Origin: Ruminococcus sp.
Lineage (GTDB): Bacteria > Bacillota > Clostridia > Oscillospirales > Ruminococcaceae
DNA: 45,145 nucleotides
Direction of reading: 5' to 3'
NCBI GenBank assembly: GCA_017529875.1
Contig: JAFXNC010000018.1
Coordinates: forward strand, 1 to 45,145
Under the pieces are notes generated by a model, which worked only from the letters and a program-made list of their open reading frames with translations, was not told where the DNA came from and made no database searches. This document shows positions 15,322 to 23,694 of this stretch, in pieces. Positions within the stretch are counted from its first letter, which is position 1, and every line of letters begins with the position of its first letter. Position numbers and translations under genes: made by a program.

Positions 15322-17316
15322 ATGGCTAAAAACAACAATCAGAATTTCGAGATACCCCGCCCGGAGTTCCCGAAGCGGGCGGTCATAACCGGCGGTATGC
15401 CCTACGGCAACAAGGAGCTGCACTTCGGTCATGTGGGAGGTATGTTCGTTTTCGCGGATACCTTTGCACGTTTTCTCCGTGACCGCATCGGCAAGGAGAA
15501 TGTGATCTTCGTAGGCGGCACCGACTGCTACGGCTCGCCTATCGCCGAGGCCTGGAGAAAGAAGACCGAAGCAGGGGAGTTCACAGGCTCCCTGACCGAC
15601 TTCGTACAGGGCAACCACGACAAGCAGCAGGCCACCCTGGACGCTTACGGCATCTCTCCGAACCTGTTCGCGGCCTCCGGCCTCGGGCGCTCCAAGGAGA
15701 TACACGCCGAGGTGACAGACTGGTTCCTGCGCTCCCTCTATGAGAAGGGTCAGCTGGAAAAGGCCAGCACCATGCAGTTCTACGACGAGGACGCTCAGGT
15801 GTTCCTGAACGGTCGTCAGGTGGTGGGCAAGTGCCCGGTGGAGGGCTGCCAGTCCGAGAAGGGCTACGCCGACGAGTGCGATCTCGGTCATCAGTATATG
15901 CCCGAAGACCTCATCGACCCGGTGAGCACCGTCTCCGGCAAAAAGCCTACCATGCGCCCGGTGTCCAACTGGTATTTCAAGCTCTGCGACTACGAAAAGC
16001 TCCTTCAGGACTGGGTCGCCGATATGCAGAAGCGCAAGGATATCCGCCCGGTGGTGTGGAAGACGATCTCAGAGTTCTTAAAGCCCCCTGTGATCTACGT
16101 CAAGAGGGAGTTCGAGGAAAAGTATAAGGAGATCGCCTCGGCCATGCCCGCCCATGAGTATATCGAGGAGCCCAAAAAGCCCTCGTTCACCATAGGCTTT
16201 GAAAAGCTTGCCGACTGCGAGGAGGCAGCGAGAGTGCTTGCCAGGAACGGCATACGCTTCCGCACCGGCAAAAAGCTGGTGCCTTTCAGACTCACCGGCA
16301 ACATCGAGTGGGGCGTGCCTGCTCCCGATTTCGACAACAGCGGCGAAAAGCTGACTGTATGGGTATGGCCGGAATCCCTCTGGGCGCCTATATCCTTTAC
16401 TCAGACCTACCTTGAAAGCGTAGGCCGCGACCGCGAAGAATGGCGTGATTACTGGTGCAGCAAGGACGCTGCGGTATATCAGTTCATCGGTCAGGACAAT
16501 ATCTATTTCTACGGCATCGCCGAGCCTGCCATGTGGATCGCTCAGCAGGCAAGCGCCGAAAAGTCCGCCGAGGTACCGGAGGGCGAGCTCACCATGCCGG
16601 TTATCGTGGCGAACCACCATATACTGTTTTTGGACAAGAAGGCCTCCAGCTCCGGTGCGGTCAAGCCGCCTATGGCTGACGACCTGCTCAACTACTACAC
16701 CCCGGAGCAGCTGCGTATGCACTGGCTGGGTCTCGGCCTGGGTCAGCGCTCGGTGAGCTTCATGCCCAAGCCCTTCAATCCCCTGGCTCAGCCCGACGAG
16801 GCCGACCCGGTGGTAAAGGAAGGTTTCCTGCTTTCAAATGTTTACAACCGCATCATTAGGACTGCGTTCTATACCGCGCAGAAGGAGCTGGACGGCATAC
16901 TCCCGGCCTGCGCTCCCGAGGATAATATCCTCGCAGACGCCAAGAAGGCCGTTCTGGACTACGAGCGGCATATGGCTAAGTTCAACTTCCACCAGTGCAC
17001 CTATGTGCTGGACAGCTACATCAGAAACGGCTCCAAGTACATGGCAAAAGTACTGGACGGCTCCGAAAAGCCCCGTGAGGAATACGAGCAGGCTCTTGCC
17101 AACGTGTTTCACATTATCAGGACGGCTGCGGTGCTGCTGCATCCCATGGCGCCCTTCGGCACCGAGAAGATCAGAGAGTATTTGCAGCTCGACGAGCGCA
17201 TCTGGTCCTGGGATACTGTCTTCGAGCCGCTGTCATACTTCGCGGGCGAGGGTCACAAGCTGAAATTCCTCCCCCCGAGGACGGATTTCTTCACCAAGCA
17301 CGAAAGCCAGTTCTGA
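15322..17316 (+). CDS. metG: Methionyl-tRNA synthetase, divergent class I type
   Basis: A 664-aa class I synthetase with a Rossmann catalytic core, an anticodon-binding helical domain from about residue 480, and no C-terminal EMAP domain. The HIGH motif is HFGH at 34-37. A zinc knuckle is formed by C171, C176, C186 and probably H190 (the last ligand is usually Cys). The KMSKS loop is degenerate: KASSS at 440-444. The segments TGNIEWGVPAPDF and WPESLWAPISFTQTYL are typical of the methionyl family. The ribosome site GTGAGGA lies upstream of the ATG at 15322. It is a separate unit from the purF-like gene and is followed 26 bases later by the surface protein gene. It may be the only MetRS or a second paralogue; the window does not say. 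Confidence 0.82.
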   Translation: MAKNNNQNFEIPRPEFPKRAVITGGMPYGNKELHFGHVGGMFVFADTFARFLRDRIGKENVIFVGGTDCYGSPIAEAWRKKTEAGEFTGSLTDFVQGNHDKQQATLDAYGISPNLFAASGLGRSKEIHAEVTDWFLRSLYEKGQLEKASTMQFYDEDAQVFLNGRQVVGKCPVEGCQSEKGYADECDLGHQYMPEDLIDPVSTVSGKKPTMRPVSNWYFKLCDYEKLLQDWVADMQKRKDIRPVVWKTISEFLKPPVIYVKREFEEKYKEIASAMPAHEYIEEPKKPSFTIGFEKLADCEEAARVLARNGIRFRTGKKLVPFRLTGNIEWGVPAPDFDNSGEKLTVWVWPESLWAPISFTQTYLESVGRDREEWRDYWCSKDAAVYQFIGQDNIYFYGIAEPAMWIAQQASAEKSAEVPEGELTMPVIVANHHILFLDKKASSSGAVKPPMADDLLNYYTPEQLRMHWLGLGLGQRSVSFMPKPFNPLAQPDEADPVVKEGFLLSNVYNRIIRTAFYTAQKELDGILPACAPEDNILADAKKAVLDYERHMAKFNFHQCTYVLDSYIRNGSKYMAKVLDGSEKPREEYEQALANVFHIIRTAAVLLHPMAPFGTEKIREYLQLDERIWSWDTVFEPLSYFAGEGHKLKFLPPRTDFFTKHESQF

Positions 17317-17342
17317 TAAAGCACAGAAAGGAAGGGTAAACA

Positions 17343-20012
17343 ATGTTCAAAAAGCTGCTCAAAGCAGTTACAGCCTGTGTCGTTATGGCGGGCGCAGCTG
17401 CGCTCATGTCCCTTACGGCTTCGGCGTATTCGTTTTACGGTTCTCAAAACAGCGACGGCACCATGACCGTTTCCGGTTTTAATCTCGACTACAACTGGGA
17501 GACCGGCGAGTCCGAAAAGCTCCCCTCAACGCTGACCCTCCCGGAAAAGCTGGAGGGCAAGAAGGTCACTAAGGTGGATTCCTATTTCCTGTCCTTCACC
17601 GAGGGCGTGAATAAGGTCGTTATCCCCGAGGGCTACACCGCCATACTGGACAACGCCTTCTGTGTATCCGATATCACCGAGGTAGTACTTCCTTCCACCC
17701 TTAAAACCATCGGCAGTTACGCCTTCAACGAGTGCGAGAAGCTTGCCTCGATCAATCTCGGACGTAACCTGACCTCTATCGGCAAATACGCTTTTTCCAA
17801 CTGCCTTGCGCTCAGATCGGTGGAGCTGGGCAAGTTCATCAAGACTATCGGAAACTATGCGTTCTATTGCAGCGCCTTGGAGACCGTTGCCGTCCCCAAC
17901 AACGTCACGTCCCTGGGAACGGGAGCATTTGAATACTGCGTGCAGCTTGAAAGCGCCTATATCGGCAGCGGCGTGAAGACGCTCCCCCAGGACTGCTTTT
18001 ATGGCTGTTCTAAGCTCACCGACGTCTATGCCGGCAGCGTCAAGACCATTTCTGACCAGGCATTTTACAGCTGCGAATCCCTCAGATCTGTAACGATCCC
18101 TGCCACCGTGACAGATATCTCGTACAGCGCATTCTGGTGGCTCCCCGATGATTTTACTGTCAGTGCTCCCACAGGGTCTTATGCTCAGAGCTTCTGTGAG
18201 GAATACGGCATACCGTTTAAGGCCGTCAAGCTCACAAATCTTTCCAACTGCACTAAGTCTGTGACCGTCGCCGATGCATCATGCACAGGACTGGAGATCA
18301 CACCTGCTATCACCATAAAGAACGGCAGCTATACCCTCAAGGAGGGCACTGATTACACCGTTTCGGTGACCCACAGCAAGACCGCCGGCATTGCCAACGT
18401 GACTATCTACGGCAAGGGCAAATACACCGGCACATACAGCAAGACCTTCACAGTCAAGCCCCTCGACCTCACAAGCAGCGATCTTAAAGTGACTATCCCC
18501 TACGCCTCCTACACCTACCGGGGCAGGGGCATCAAGCCCACCGTTACCGTGAAGTACAAGGGCGTGAAGGTGGATCCCTCGGTGTATACTGTCAAGCTTG
18601 CTAACAACGTAAAGCCCGGCACCGCTGACATCACCGTCACCGCCAAGGGCAATAACTCCAAGGGCTCCTACACAAGGCATTTCAAGGTCACTAAGCTGGA
18701 TATCGCCAACGACGCCAATGTCAAGGTGACTATCCCCTGTGCCTCCTATATGTACAGGGGCAGGCCTATCAAGCCCACCGTTACGGTGAAGTACGGCTCC
18801 GATGTGATACCGACCTCCGACTACACCGTGACCCTGACCAACAACACCGAGATCGGAACCGCCTACATCACCGTCAAGGCCAAGAGCTCCAACATCACCG
18901 GCACCCGCAAGCGGACCTTTAAGGTCACTCAGCTTGACCTCTCCCAGTGCAAGATCACCATACCCTATGCATCCTACTCCTGCACCGGCTCAGCCATAAC
19001 CCCGGCTGCCACCGTTAAGCTGGGCTCTGCGGTGATCCCGGAGGCAAACTACACCCTCAGATATGGCAACAACAAGAACGTGGGCATCGCCTCTATCACC
19101 ATAACTGCCAAGGGCACCAAGGCCACAGGCAAGCTGACCCGCTCATTTACCATCAAGCCCGGCAAGACCACCGCAGTCAAGATAGCCAACTATAATAACA
19201 AGATTACCCTCAACTGGACTAAGGCTATCCAGGCCGACGGCTACGAGATCTGGAAGGCCTACATCGACACTCAGGACGCAAAGATCTCCGGCATCGCCGC
19301 GGAGCTTTACAAGACCATCTCCTCCGGGACCACTACCGGCACTTCCTTCACCGTATCTGACGATGACCTGTTCTACGGCTACGGGGTAAGAGCCTACAAG
19401 ATCGTCAACGGCACCAAGTACTACGGCAACTACGCATTCTTCCACCGCGGCAGCAGCGTGGTGGCGCGCATCAACGGCCTTACTCCCTCCAAGTCCCGCA
19501 CCTCCTACAATGAGGTGAACGTCCAGGGCAGCAAGGACGCGGTCTATCCCCACACCCTCACGGCAGCCAGCAAGAAGGCTATCGAGGACTTCGCCAAGAA
19601 GTACTTCACCTCCGGCATGACCAACGGCGAGAAAGTGCTGGTGACCCTCAACTACATCCGCAAGAACTTCACCTACAACACCGGCTGGAAGATAAAGAGC
19701 AGCCAGTACATCAGCGGCTCCTATGCCCACAATGCGCTGGTGGCACATCTGGGCCAGTGCAACGACTACAACGGCGCTATCGCCGAGCTGCTGACCTATC
19801 TCGGCTATGAGCCAAAGCTGCTGATCGGCTATGTTTACAGGCCTACCACTCAGCATTACTGGACAGAGATCACCATTGGCAAGAACACCTATCTCATCGA
19901 GGGCGGCATCTCCAAGGACGAAAACGGCAAGACCATTGTGAACTTCGCCTGCGACTGCGCTCTCTACTCCGAATATCCGGTGTACTACAAGTACGGCAAA
20001 ATAGCGGAATGA
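17343..20012 (+). CDS. Secreted LRR / Ig-like repeat / transglutaminase-like surface protein
   Basis: An 889-aa exported protein. A signal peptide (1-28, cleavage after ASA) is followed by BspA-type leucine-rich repeats (about 60-290, units such as TIGSYAFNECEKLASINLG). Four tandem beta-sandwich repeats of about 75 residues follow (about 304-606, marked by IPYASYxYRG, IKPTVTVKY and TFKV). Next is an Fn3-like segment (about 606-700). The C-terminal domain resembles a transglutaminase/protease core with C806 in GQCNDYNGAI and H838 in HYWTEI; E853 in LIEGG stands where the family usually has Asp. There is no sortase motif or membrane anchor, so it is probably secreted or held by its repeats. A role in adhesion or cell-wall/extracellular protein processing is inference. 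The ribosome site AAAGGAAGG is good. Confidence 0.8.
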   Translation: MFKKLLKAVTACVVMAGAAALMSLTASAYSFYGSQNSDGTMTVSGFNLDYNWETGESEKLPSTLTLPEKLEGKKVTKVDSYFLSFTEGVNKVVIPEGYTAILDNAFCVSDITEVVLPSTLKTIGSYAFNECEKLASINLGRNLTSIGKYAFSNCLALRSVELGKFIKTIGNYAFYCSALETVAVPNNVTSLGTGAFEYCVQLESAYIGSGVKTLPQDCFYGCSKLTDVYAGSVKTISDQAFYSCESLRSVTIPATVTDISYSAFWWLPDDFTVSAPTGSYAQSFCEEYGIPFKAVKLTNLSNCTKSVTVADASCTGLEITPAITIKNGSYTLKEGTDYTVSVTHSKTAGIANVTIYGKGKYTGTYSKTFTVKPLDLTSSDLKVTIPYASYTYRGRGIKPTVTVKYKGVKVDPSVYTVKLANNVKPGTADITVTAKGNNSKGSYTRHFKVTKLDIANDANVKVTIPCASYMYRGRPIKPTVTVKYGSDVIPTSDYTVTLTNNTEIGTAYITVKAKSSNITGTRKRTFKVTQLDLSQCKITIPYASYSCTGSAITPAATVKLGSAVIPEANYTLRYGNNKNVGIASITITAKGTKATGKLTRSFTIKPGKTTAVKIANYNNKITLNWTKAIQADGYEIWKAYIDTQDAKISGIAAELYKTISSGTTTGTSFTVSDDDLFYGYGVRAYKIVNGTKYYGNYAFFHRGSSVVARINGLTPSKSRTSYNEVNVQGSKDAVYPHTLTAASKKAIEDFAKKYFTSGMTNGEKVLVTLNYIRKNFTYNTGWKIKSSQYISGSYAHNALVAHLGQCNDYNGAIAELLTYLGYEPKLLIGYVYRPTTQHYWTEITIGKNTYLIEGGISKDENGKTIVNFACDCALYSEYPVYYKYGKIAE

Positions 20013-20091
20013 GACAGGTACGTACAGCATAAGCGCTGTGGCGGTACAGAAGTATTTGCATATTCTGCATTGTTCGCGCCGCCGCTCAAAA

Positions 20092-20221
20092 TAATAAAGA
20101 ATATAGAAGAAAGAATAAAGAATAATTAAGGTGTCCGCTTTGCGGACGATTTCAGAAATCATCGCCGAGGGCGATACCTTAATTATTCTTTTTTATTTAT
20201 TCTTTCTTCTTTATTCTTTAA
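20092..20221. repeat. MITE-like palindrome with three internal hairpins
   Basis: The left arm (20092-20132, containing AAAGAATAATTAAGGT) is inversely repeated in the right arm (20175-20221, containing ACCTTAATTATTCTTT), with a few gaps. Between the arms are three abutting small hairpins: GTCCGC/GCGGAC (20133-20147), GATTT/AAATC (20148-20160) and ATCGCC/GGCGAT (20161-20175). The whole could fold as a cloverleaf on either strand. It resembles miniature inverted-repeat elements in gut Bacillota, and it also places a strong A/T-flanked stem after the surface protein gene that could end transcription. No target-site duplication is clear to me. Confidence 0.75.
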
Positions 20222-20308
20222 GCAGGCATATGAGGGTCCTTTTTTTGTGTGACGGACACGGTTTCGGCACTTGTTCTGAATAAATATCTGATATTTTCTT
20301 AACACTGT

Positions 20309-20339
20309 GACATTTGTATGTGGAACCTGCACAAATGTC
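20309..20339. promoter_or_regulatory. Candidate AraR operator upstream of araR
   Basis: GACATTTGT (20309-20317) and ACAAATGTC (20331-20339) form a perfect 9-bp inverted repeat with 13 bases between. The half-site ATTTGT/ACAAAT is that of Bacillus AraR boxes, although the spacing is wider than in the compact Bacillus box. The decamer ACATTTGTAT recurs upstream of the transporter operon at 22292-22301 (minus strand). Confidence 0.5.
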
Positions 20340-20393
20340 TGTACCGAAATTTTGCCGAGCTGCCGAAATTTACGCCTGATGATACGATTTGTA

Positions 20394-20422
20394 TTTACAT
20401 TTGAAATAAGTTGTTATATAAT
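20394..20422 (+). promoter_or_regulatory. Promoter of the araR-type regulator
   Basis: TTTACA (20394-20399), a 17-base spacer, TATAAT (20417-20422). The leader to the ATG is about 70 bases. Confidence 0.75.
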
Positions 20423-20496
20423 TGGTACAGAAACAACATAATTTGCGGCCAAAGATGTACATACACAAAGCCGCTATGGGGTATGGGGAGGTCAGT

Positions 20497-21579
20497 ATGG
20501 ATAATTACAAATATCTTGCTATTGTTGACTGGGTCAAGGATTATATCGCCTCCCAAAAGCTGGGTCCCAACGACAGATTCCTGACTGAAAAGCAGCTTTG
20601 CGAGATCCACAACGTCAGCAGACAGACCGTCAGACAGGCGCTCATGATGCTGGAAAGCGAAAACGTGCTGTGCCGTGTCCGCGGCAGCGGAACATTCGTC
20701 AGCGGCGGCAGCGCCCCGCAGACAAAGGCTCCCGGCAAAAAGAGCATCGGCGTGATCTCCACCTATTTCAGCGACTATATCTTCCCGCATATCGTCACCG
20801 GGATCGAGAGCGTGCTCAACGAGGCGGGCTACGCCATGCAGCTGGCGATAACTCACAATCAGGTTCTGGAGGAGACCCAGGCACTGGAATCCATGATCTC
20901 CCACGGCGTCACCGGGCTGATCGTGGAGCCCTCAAAAAGCGCTCTCCCGAACCCTAATACCGCGCTTTACGCGGAGCTGAAACGCCTGGATATACCGCTG
21001 GTATTCTTCAATGCAAAGTACCCCTGGGCGGATTTTCCCTGCGCCGCAATGGACGACGAAGCCGCCGGCAGGACAGTCACCGACTACCTGATAAAGTGCG
21101 GACACAGGAGCATCGCAGGGCTTTTCGCCCTTGACGATATACAGGGTCACAAGCGTTACAGCGGCTACATGAAAAGCTGCCTTGAACACAGGATCACCGG
21201 CTGGGAGAACAACGTTTTCTGGTTCGCCACCAACGACCGCAGCGCACTTTTCCGCTATGCCAAGGGCAAGCTCCTCGACCTCATGGACAGCGTGACCGCA
21301 GTTGTCTGCTACAACGACAGGCTGGCTATCAGCCTCATGCAGATGTGCCGTGAAAAGGGCATCAGAGTGCCGGAGGACCTGTCTGTGGTGGGTATCGACG
21401 ATTCGCGCTACGCCTCTATCTGCGACGTTCCGCTGACCACGGTGCATCACCCTCACAGCAAGCTGGGGGAGGCCGCGGCAGAGCTCCTGCTGGGCATAAT
21501 CGACCGCAGGGATACGGCGCCGAAGGACAAGTTCTTCGTGCCGGAACTCATCGTGCGCAGCTCTGTGGCGCAGCTTTGA
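20497..21579 (+). CDS. araR: AraR-type GntR/LacI transcriptional repressor
   Basis: A 360-aa regulator with an N-terminal GntR winged helix (about 5-70, with FLTEKQLCEIHNVSRQTVRQ) and a LacI-type periplasmic-binding-like effector domain (about 80-355, with SVVGIDDSRYASICDVPLTT). This chimera and its length match Bacillus AraR (362 aa), which releases DNA on binding L-arabinose. The context agrees: araA and a sugar transporter lie downstream and ACAAAT-type boxes lie upstream. The ATG at 20497 has GGGGAGG before it; an upstream in-frame start would add 25 unlikely residues. It is co-transcribed with the AraC-type gene 17 bases later. It may also regulate itself through the site at 20309-20339. 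Confidence 0.85.
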   Translation: MDNYKYLAIVDWVKDYIASQKLGPNDRFLTEKQLCEIHNVSRQTVRQALMMLESENVLCRVRGSGTFVSGGSAPQTKAPGKKSIGVISTYFSDYIFPHIVTGIESVLNEAGYAMQLAITHNQVLEETQALESMISHGVTGLIVEPSKSALPNPNTALYAELKRLDIPLVFFNAKYPWADFPCAAMDDEAAGRTVTDYLIKCGHRSIAGLFALDDIQGHKRYSGYMKSCLEHRITGWENNVFWFATNDRSALFRYAKGKLLDLMDSVTAVVCYNDRLAISLMQMCREKGIRVPEDLSVVGIDDSRYASICDVPLTTVHHPHSKLGEAAAELLLGIIDRRDTAPKDKFFVPELIVRSSVAQL

Positions 21580-21596
21580 ACAGGCGGTGAGATGCT

Positions 21597-22277
21597 ATGA
21601 GTGAGGCTAATTCGCAGGGCAACATCAAGCGTCTTGACATCAAGCACATCGAGGCTCTCCTGCGCAGCGGCGCTGTGGAGGACTGCCGCAGCGTCATGGA
21701 CGAGGTGCTGGACGAGACCGGCTTCCGGACGCTCAATTCCCTTGTTCTGAGGCTGTATGTTGCAACAGACATCTACCTTGCCGCAAAGGCATTTTCAGAG
21801 GAGCTCGGTATTACCGACGAGGAGTTCTCCGTACAATTTGGCAGCGTTGATGCTATCGAGGAAAAATTACGGACAGTTGACGGTACAACCTGTTATTTAT
21901 ATGAAATTGTTGAACAGTGCATACGCTGGAGGATGACAAATGTCCGGGGCAGCGGGGTCAGCCCGGTGAAAAGTGCTGTGGAGTATATAGAACAGAACTA
22001 TATGCACGACGACATCTCCCTGACCGCCGTGGCCTATGCGGTAGGGCTCAGCCCCACTTACCTGAGCGCCCTTTTTAAGCGTGAAACCGGGCAGAAACTC
22101 TCGGAATACCTGAATCTCGTGAGGATCCGCAGGTCTAAGGAGCTGCTCAGCTGCACCTCGAAAATGATCTACGAGGTGGCCTTCGAGGTGGGCTTCCAGG
22201 ACTACCGGTATTTCAGTCAGATCTTCAAGAAGTATACCGGACTTACTCCCAGACAGTTCCAGAACAGTGTTACATAA
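21597..22277 (+). CDS. AraC-family transcriptional regulator, short form
   Basis: A 226-aa DNA-binding protein. The C-terminal 100 residues are a standard AraC double helix-turn-helix (DISLTAVAYAVGLSPTYLSA and YEVAFEVGFQDYRYFSQIFK). The N-terminal 120 residues are helical and resemble the linker region of two-component AraC regulators, but no receiver or sugar-binding cupin is visible, so the signal it senses is unknown. The start at 21597 follows GGCGGTGAG, 17 bases after the AraR-type gene, so the two are probably one transcript. It may activate the transporter operon, whose promoter has a good -10 and no good -35. Confidence 0.85.
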   Translation: MSEANSQGNIKRLDIKHIEALLRSGAVEDCRSVMDEVLDETGFRTLNSLVLRLYVATDIYLAAKAFSEELGITDEEFSVQFGSVDAIEEKLRTVDGTTCYLYEIVEQCIRWRMTNVRGSGVSPVKSAVEYIEQNYMHDDISLTAVAYAVGLSPTYLSALFKRETGQKLSEYLNLVRIRRSKELLSCTSKMIYEVAFEVGFQDYRYFSQIFKKYTGLTPRQFQNSVT

Positions 22278-22281
22278 GTAT

Positions 22282-22301
22282 TACAAATTGTATACAAATG
22301 T
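22282..22301. promoter_or_regulatory. Candidate AraR operator upstream of the transporter operon
   Basis: Centred on the perfect palindrome TTGTATACAA (22288-22297), within TACAAATTGTATACAAATGT. It fits the pattern of Bacillus AraR boxes (ATTTGT...ACAAAT) and shares a decamer with the site at 20310-20319. It lies about 80 bases upstream of the -10 box. Confidence 0.55.
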
Positions 22302-22338
22302 TGCAAATTGTTAATCCTACCTTAAAAAATTAAACATA

Positions 22339-22384
22339 TTAGGTAAAAAAATAGGTATAAATGTATGCACAAGTTCGATATAAT
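22339..22384 (+). promoter_or_regulatory. Activator-dependent promoter of the sugar transporter operon (candidate)
   Basis: TATAAT at 22379-22384 is a perfect -10, but nothing resembling TTGACA is present 16-18 bases upstream. Just above, TAGGTA occurs twice 12 bases apart (22340-22345 and 22352-22357), a spacing that would suit direct-repeat binding by an AraC-type activator. The link to the gene at 21597 is inference. Confidence 0.45.
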
Positions 22385-22456
22385 GTAAATACAAGTTAAG
22401 ACCGTAGCTTGACTAAGAAGGAAACATATCTATTTGTATCTAAGGAGGAAAAAACA

Positions 22457-23575
22457 ATGAAAGTCAAGAAGTTAATGGCAATCGTAGCAAGCACTGCACT
22501 CTGCGCAACAATGTTCGCATCCTGCGGCAGCACCAGCAGCTCCAGCACAGCCGAGAGCAAGGCTGCAGGCGGAGACACCAGCACAGCTGCCGAGAGCACT
22601 GCTGAGGGCGAGAGCAAGGCTGAGGCCGAGAGCAAGGCTGAAGAAGAAAGCAAGCCTGAAGACAACGGCGGCGGAAACGGCGGCTCCGGCGAGAAGATCA
22701 AGGTCGGCATCATCAACAACGACCCCAACGAGTCCGGTTACCGTACTGCCAACGACAAGGACCTCAAGGCTACCTTTAACGAAGATAACGGCTTTGACGC
22801 ACAGTTCTATTACAGCCTTAAGAACGACGAGCAGATCACTGCTGCTCAGAAGTTCATCCAGGACGAAGTTGACTACCTGCTCCTCTCCGCTGCTGATACC
22901 GCCGGTTGGGACAGCGTCCTCAAGGATGCTCAGAACGCAGGCGTAAAGGTCATCCTGTTCGACCGTACCATTGATGCGGATCCCAGCCTGTATGAGGCTT
23001 CTATCGTATCCGATATGGCTAAGGAAGGCCAGACCGCAGTTGACTGGCTCAAGGGCCAGAACCTTGACAAGTATAAGGTCATCCACATCCAGGGCGTTAT
23101 GGGCTCTGCTGCTCAGAAGGGACGTTCCGGCGCTCTGACTGAGGCTGCTGAGGCTGAGCCTGACAAGTGGGAGATCGTTTCCGAGCAGACCGCTGAGTGG
23201 AACGCTGAGAAGGCTCAGCAGATAGTTCAGGCTGCTATCGACGGCAACAAGGAATTCAACGTTATCTATGCTGAGAACGACGATATGGCTAAGGGCGCTG
23301 TTGCAGCTCTCGATAAGGCCAACATCTCTCACGGCGTAGGCAAGGACGTTATCGTAATGGGCTTCGACTGCAACAAGTGGGCTCTCCAGGAGCTGCTTGA
23401 CCAGAAGTGGAACTACGACGGTCAGTGCAACCCGTTCCAGTCCTCCTACATCAAGGACATCATCACCAAGCTTGAGGCTGGTGAGACCCTCAGCGAGAAG
23501 ACCATAATCATGGACGAGAAGGGCTTCGACGCTACCACTATCACTGCCGAGGACGTTGAGAACTACGGTATCTGA
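22457..23575 (+). CDS. Sugar ABC transporter substrate-binding lipoprotein (YtfQ-like)
   Basis: A 372-aa lipoprotein that would capture the sugar outside the cell. The signal peptide ends in FASC with the lipidated Cys23. A low-complexity Ser/Ala/Glu linker (about 25-75) spaces the binding domain from the membrane. The mature domain is periplasmic-binding type 4, with VGIINNDPNESGYR at its start, close in pattern to the furanose-binding YtfQ of E. coli. AAGGAGG at 22442-22448 is an ideal ribosome site. With two separate permease genes downstream the set mirrors YtfQ-R-T-YjfF. Next to araA and AraR, L-arabinose, perhaps as furanose, is the likely cargo. Confidence 0.9.
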   Translation: MKVKKLMAIVASTALCATMFASCGSTSSSSTAESKAAGGDTSTAAESTAEGESKAEAESKAEEESKPEDNGGGNGGSGEKIKVGIINNDPNESGYRTANDKDLKATFNEDNGFDAQFYYSLKNDEQITAAQKFIQDEVDYLLLSAADTAGWDSVLKDAQNAGVKVILFDRTIDADPSLYEASIVSDMAKEGQTAVDWLKGQNLDKYKVIHIQGVMGSAAQKGRSGALTEAAEAEPDKWEIVSEQTAEWNAEKAQQIVQAAIDGNKEFNVIYAENDDMAKGAVAALDKANISHGVGKDVIVMGFDCNKWALQELLDQKWNYDGQCNPFQSSYIKDIITKLEAGETLSEKTIIMDEKGFDATTITAEDVENYGI

Positions 23576-23613
23576 TAACAGACCAATTTATAACTGACAT
23601 TTTATAAGAACCG

Positions 23614-23666
23614 AATAAGTGCGGTGAGGCATACGGGAAATGCTCTTATGTCCCCCCGCACTTATT
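23614..23666 (+). terminator. Intercistronic hairpin after the binding-protein gene
   Basis: AATAAGTGCGG (23614-23624) pairs perfectly with CCGCACTTATT (23656-23666), followed by only TTAA. It probably acts as a partial terminator or mRNA stabiliser, so that more binding protein than transporter is made. This is a common arrangement in ABC operons. Confidence 0.65.
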
Positions 23667-23694
23667 TTAAGACCGCATTCGGGGGGATCAAGAG

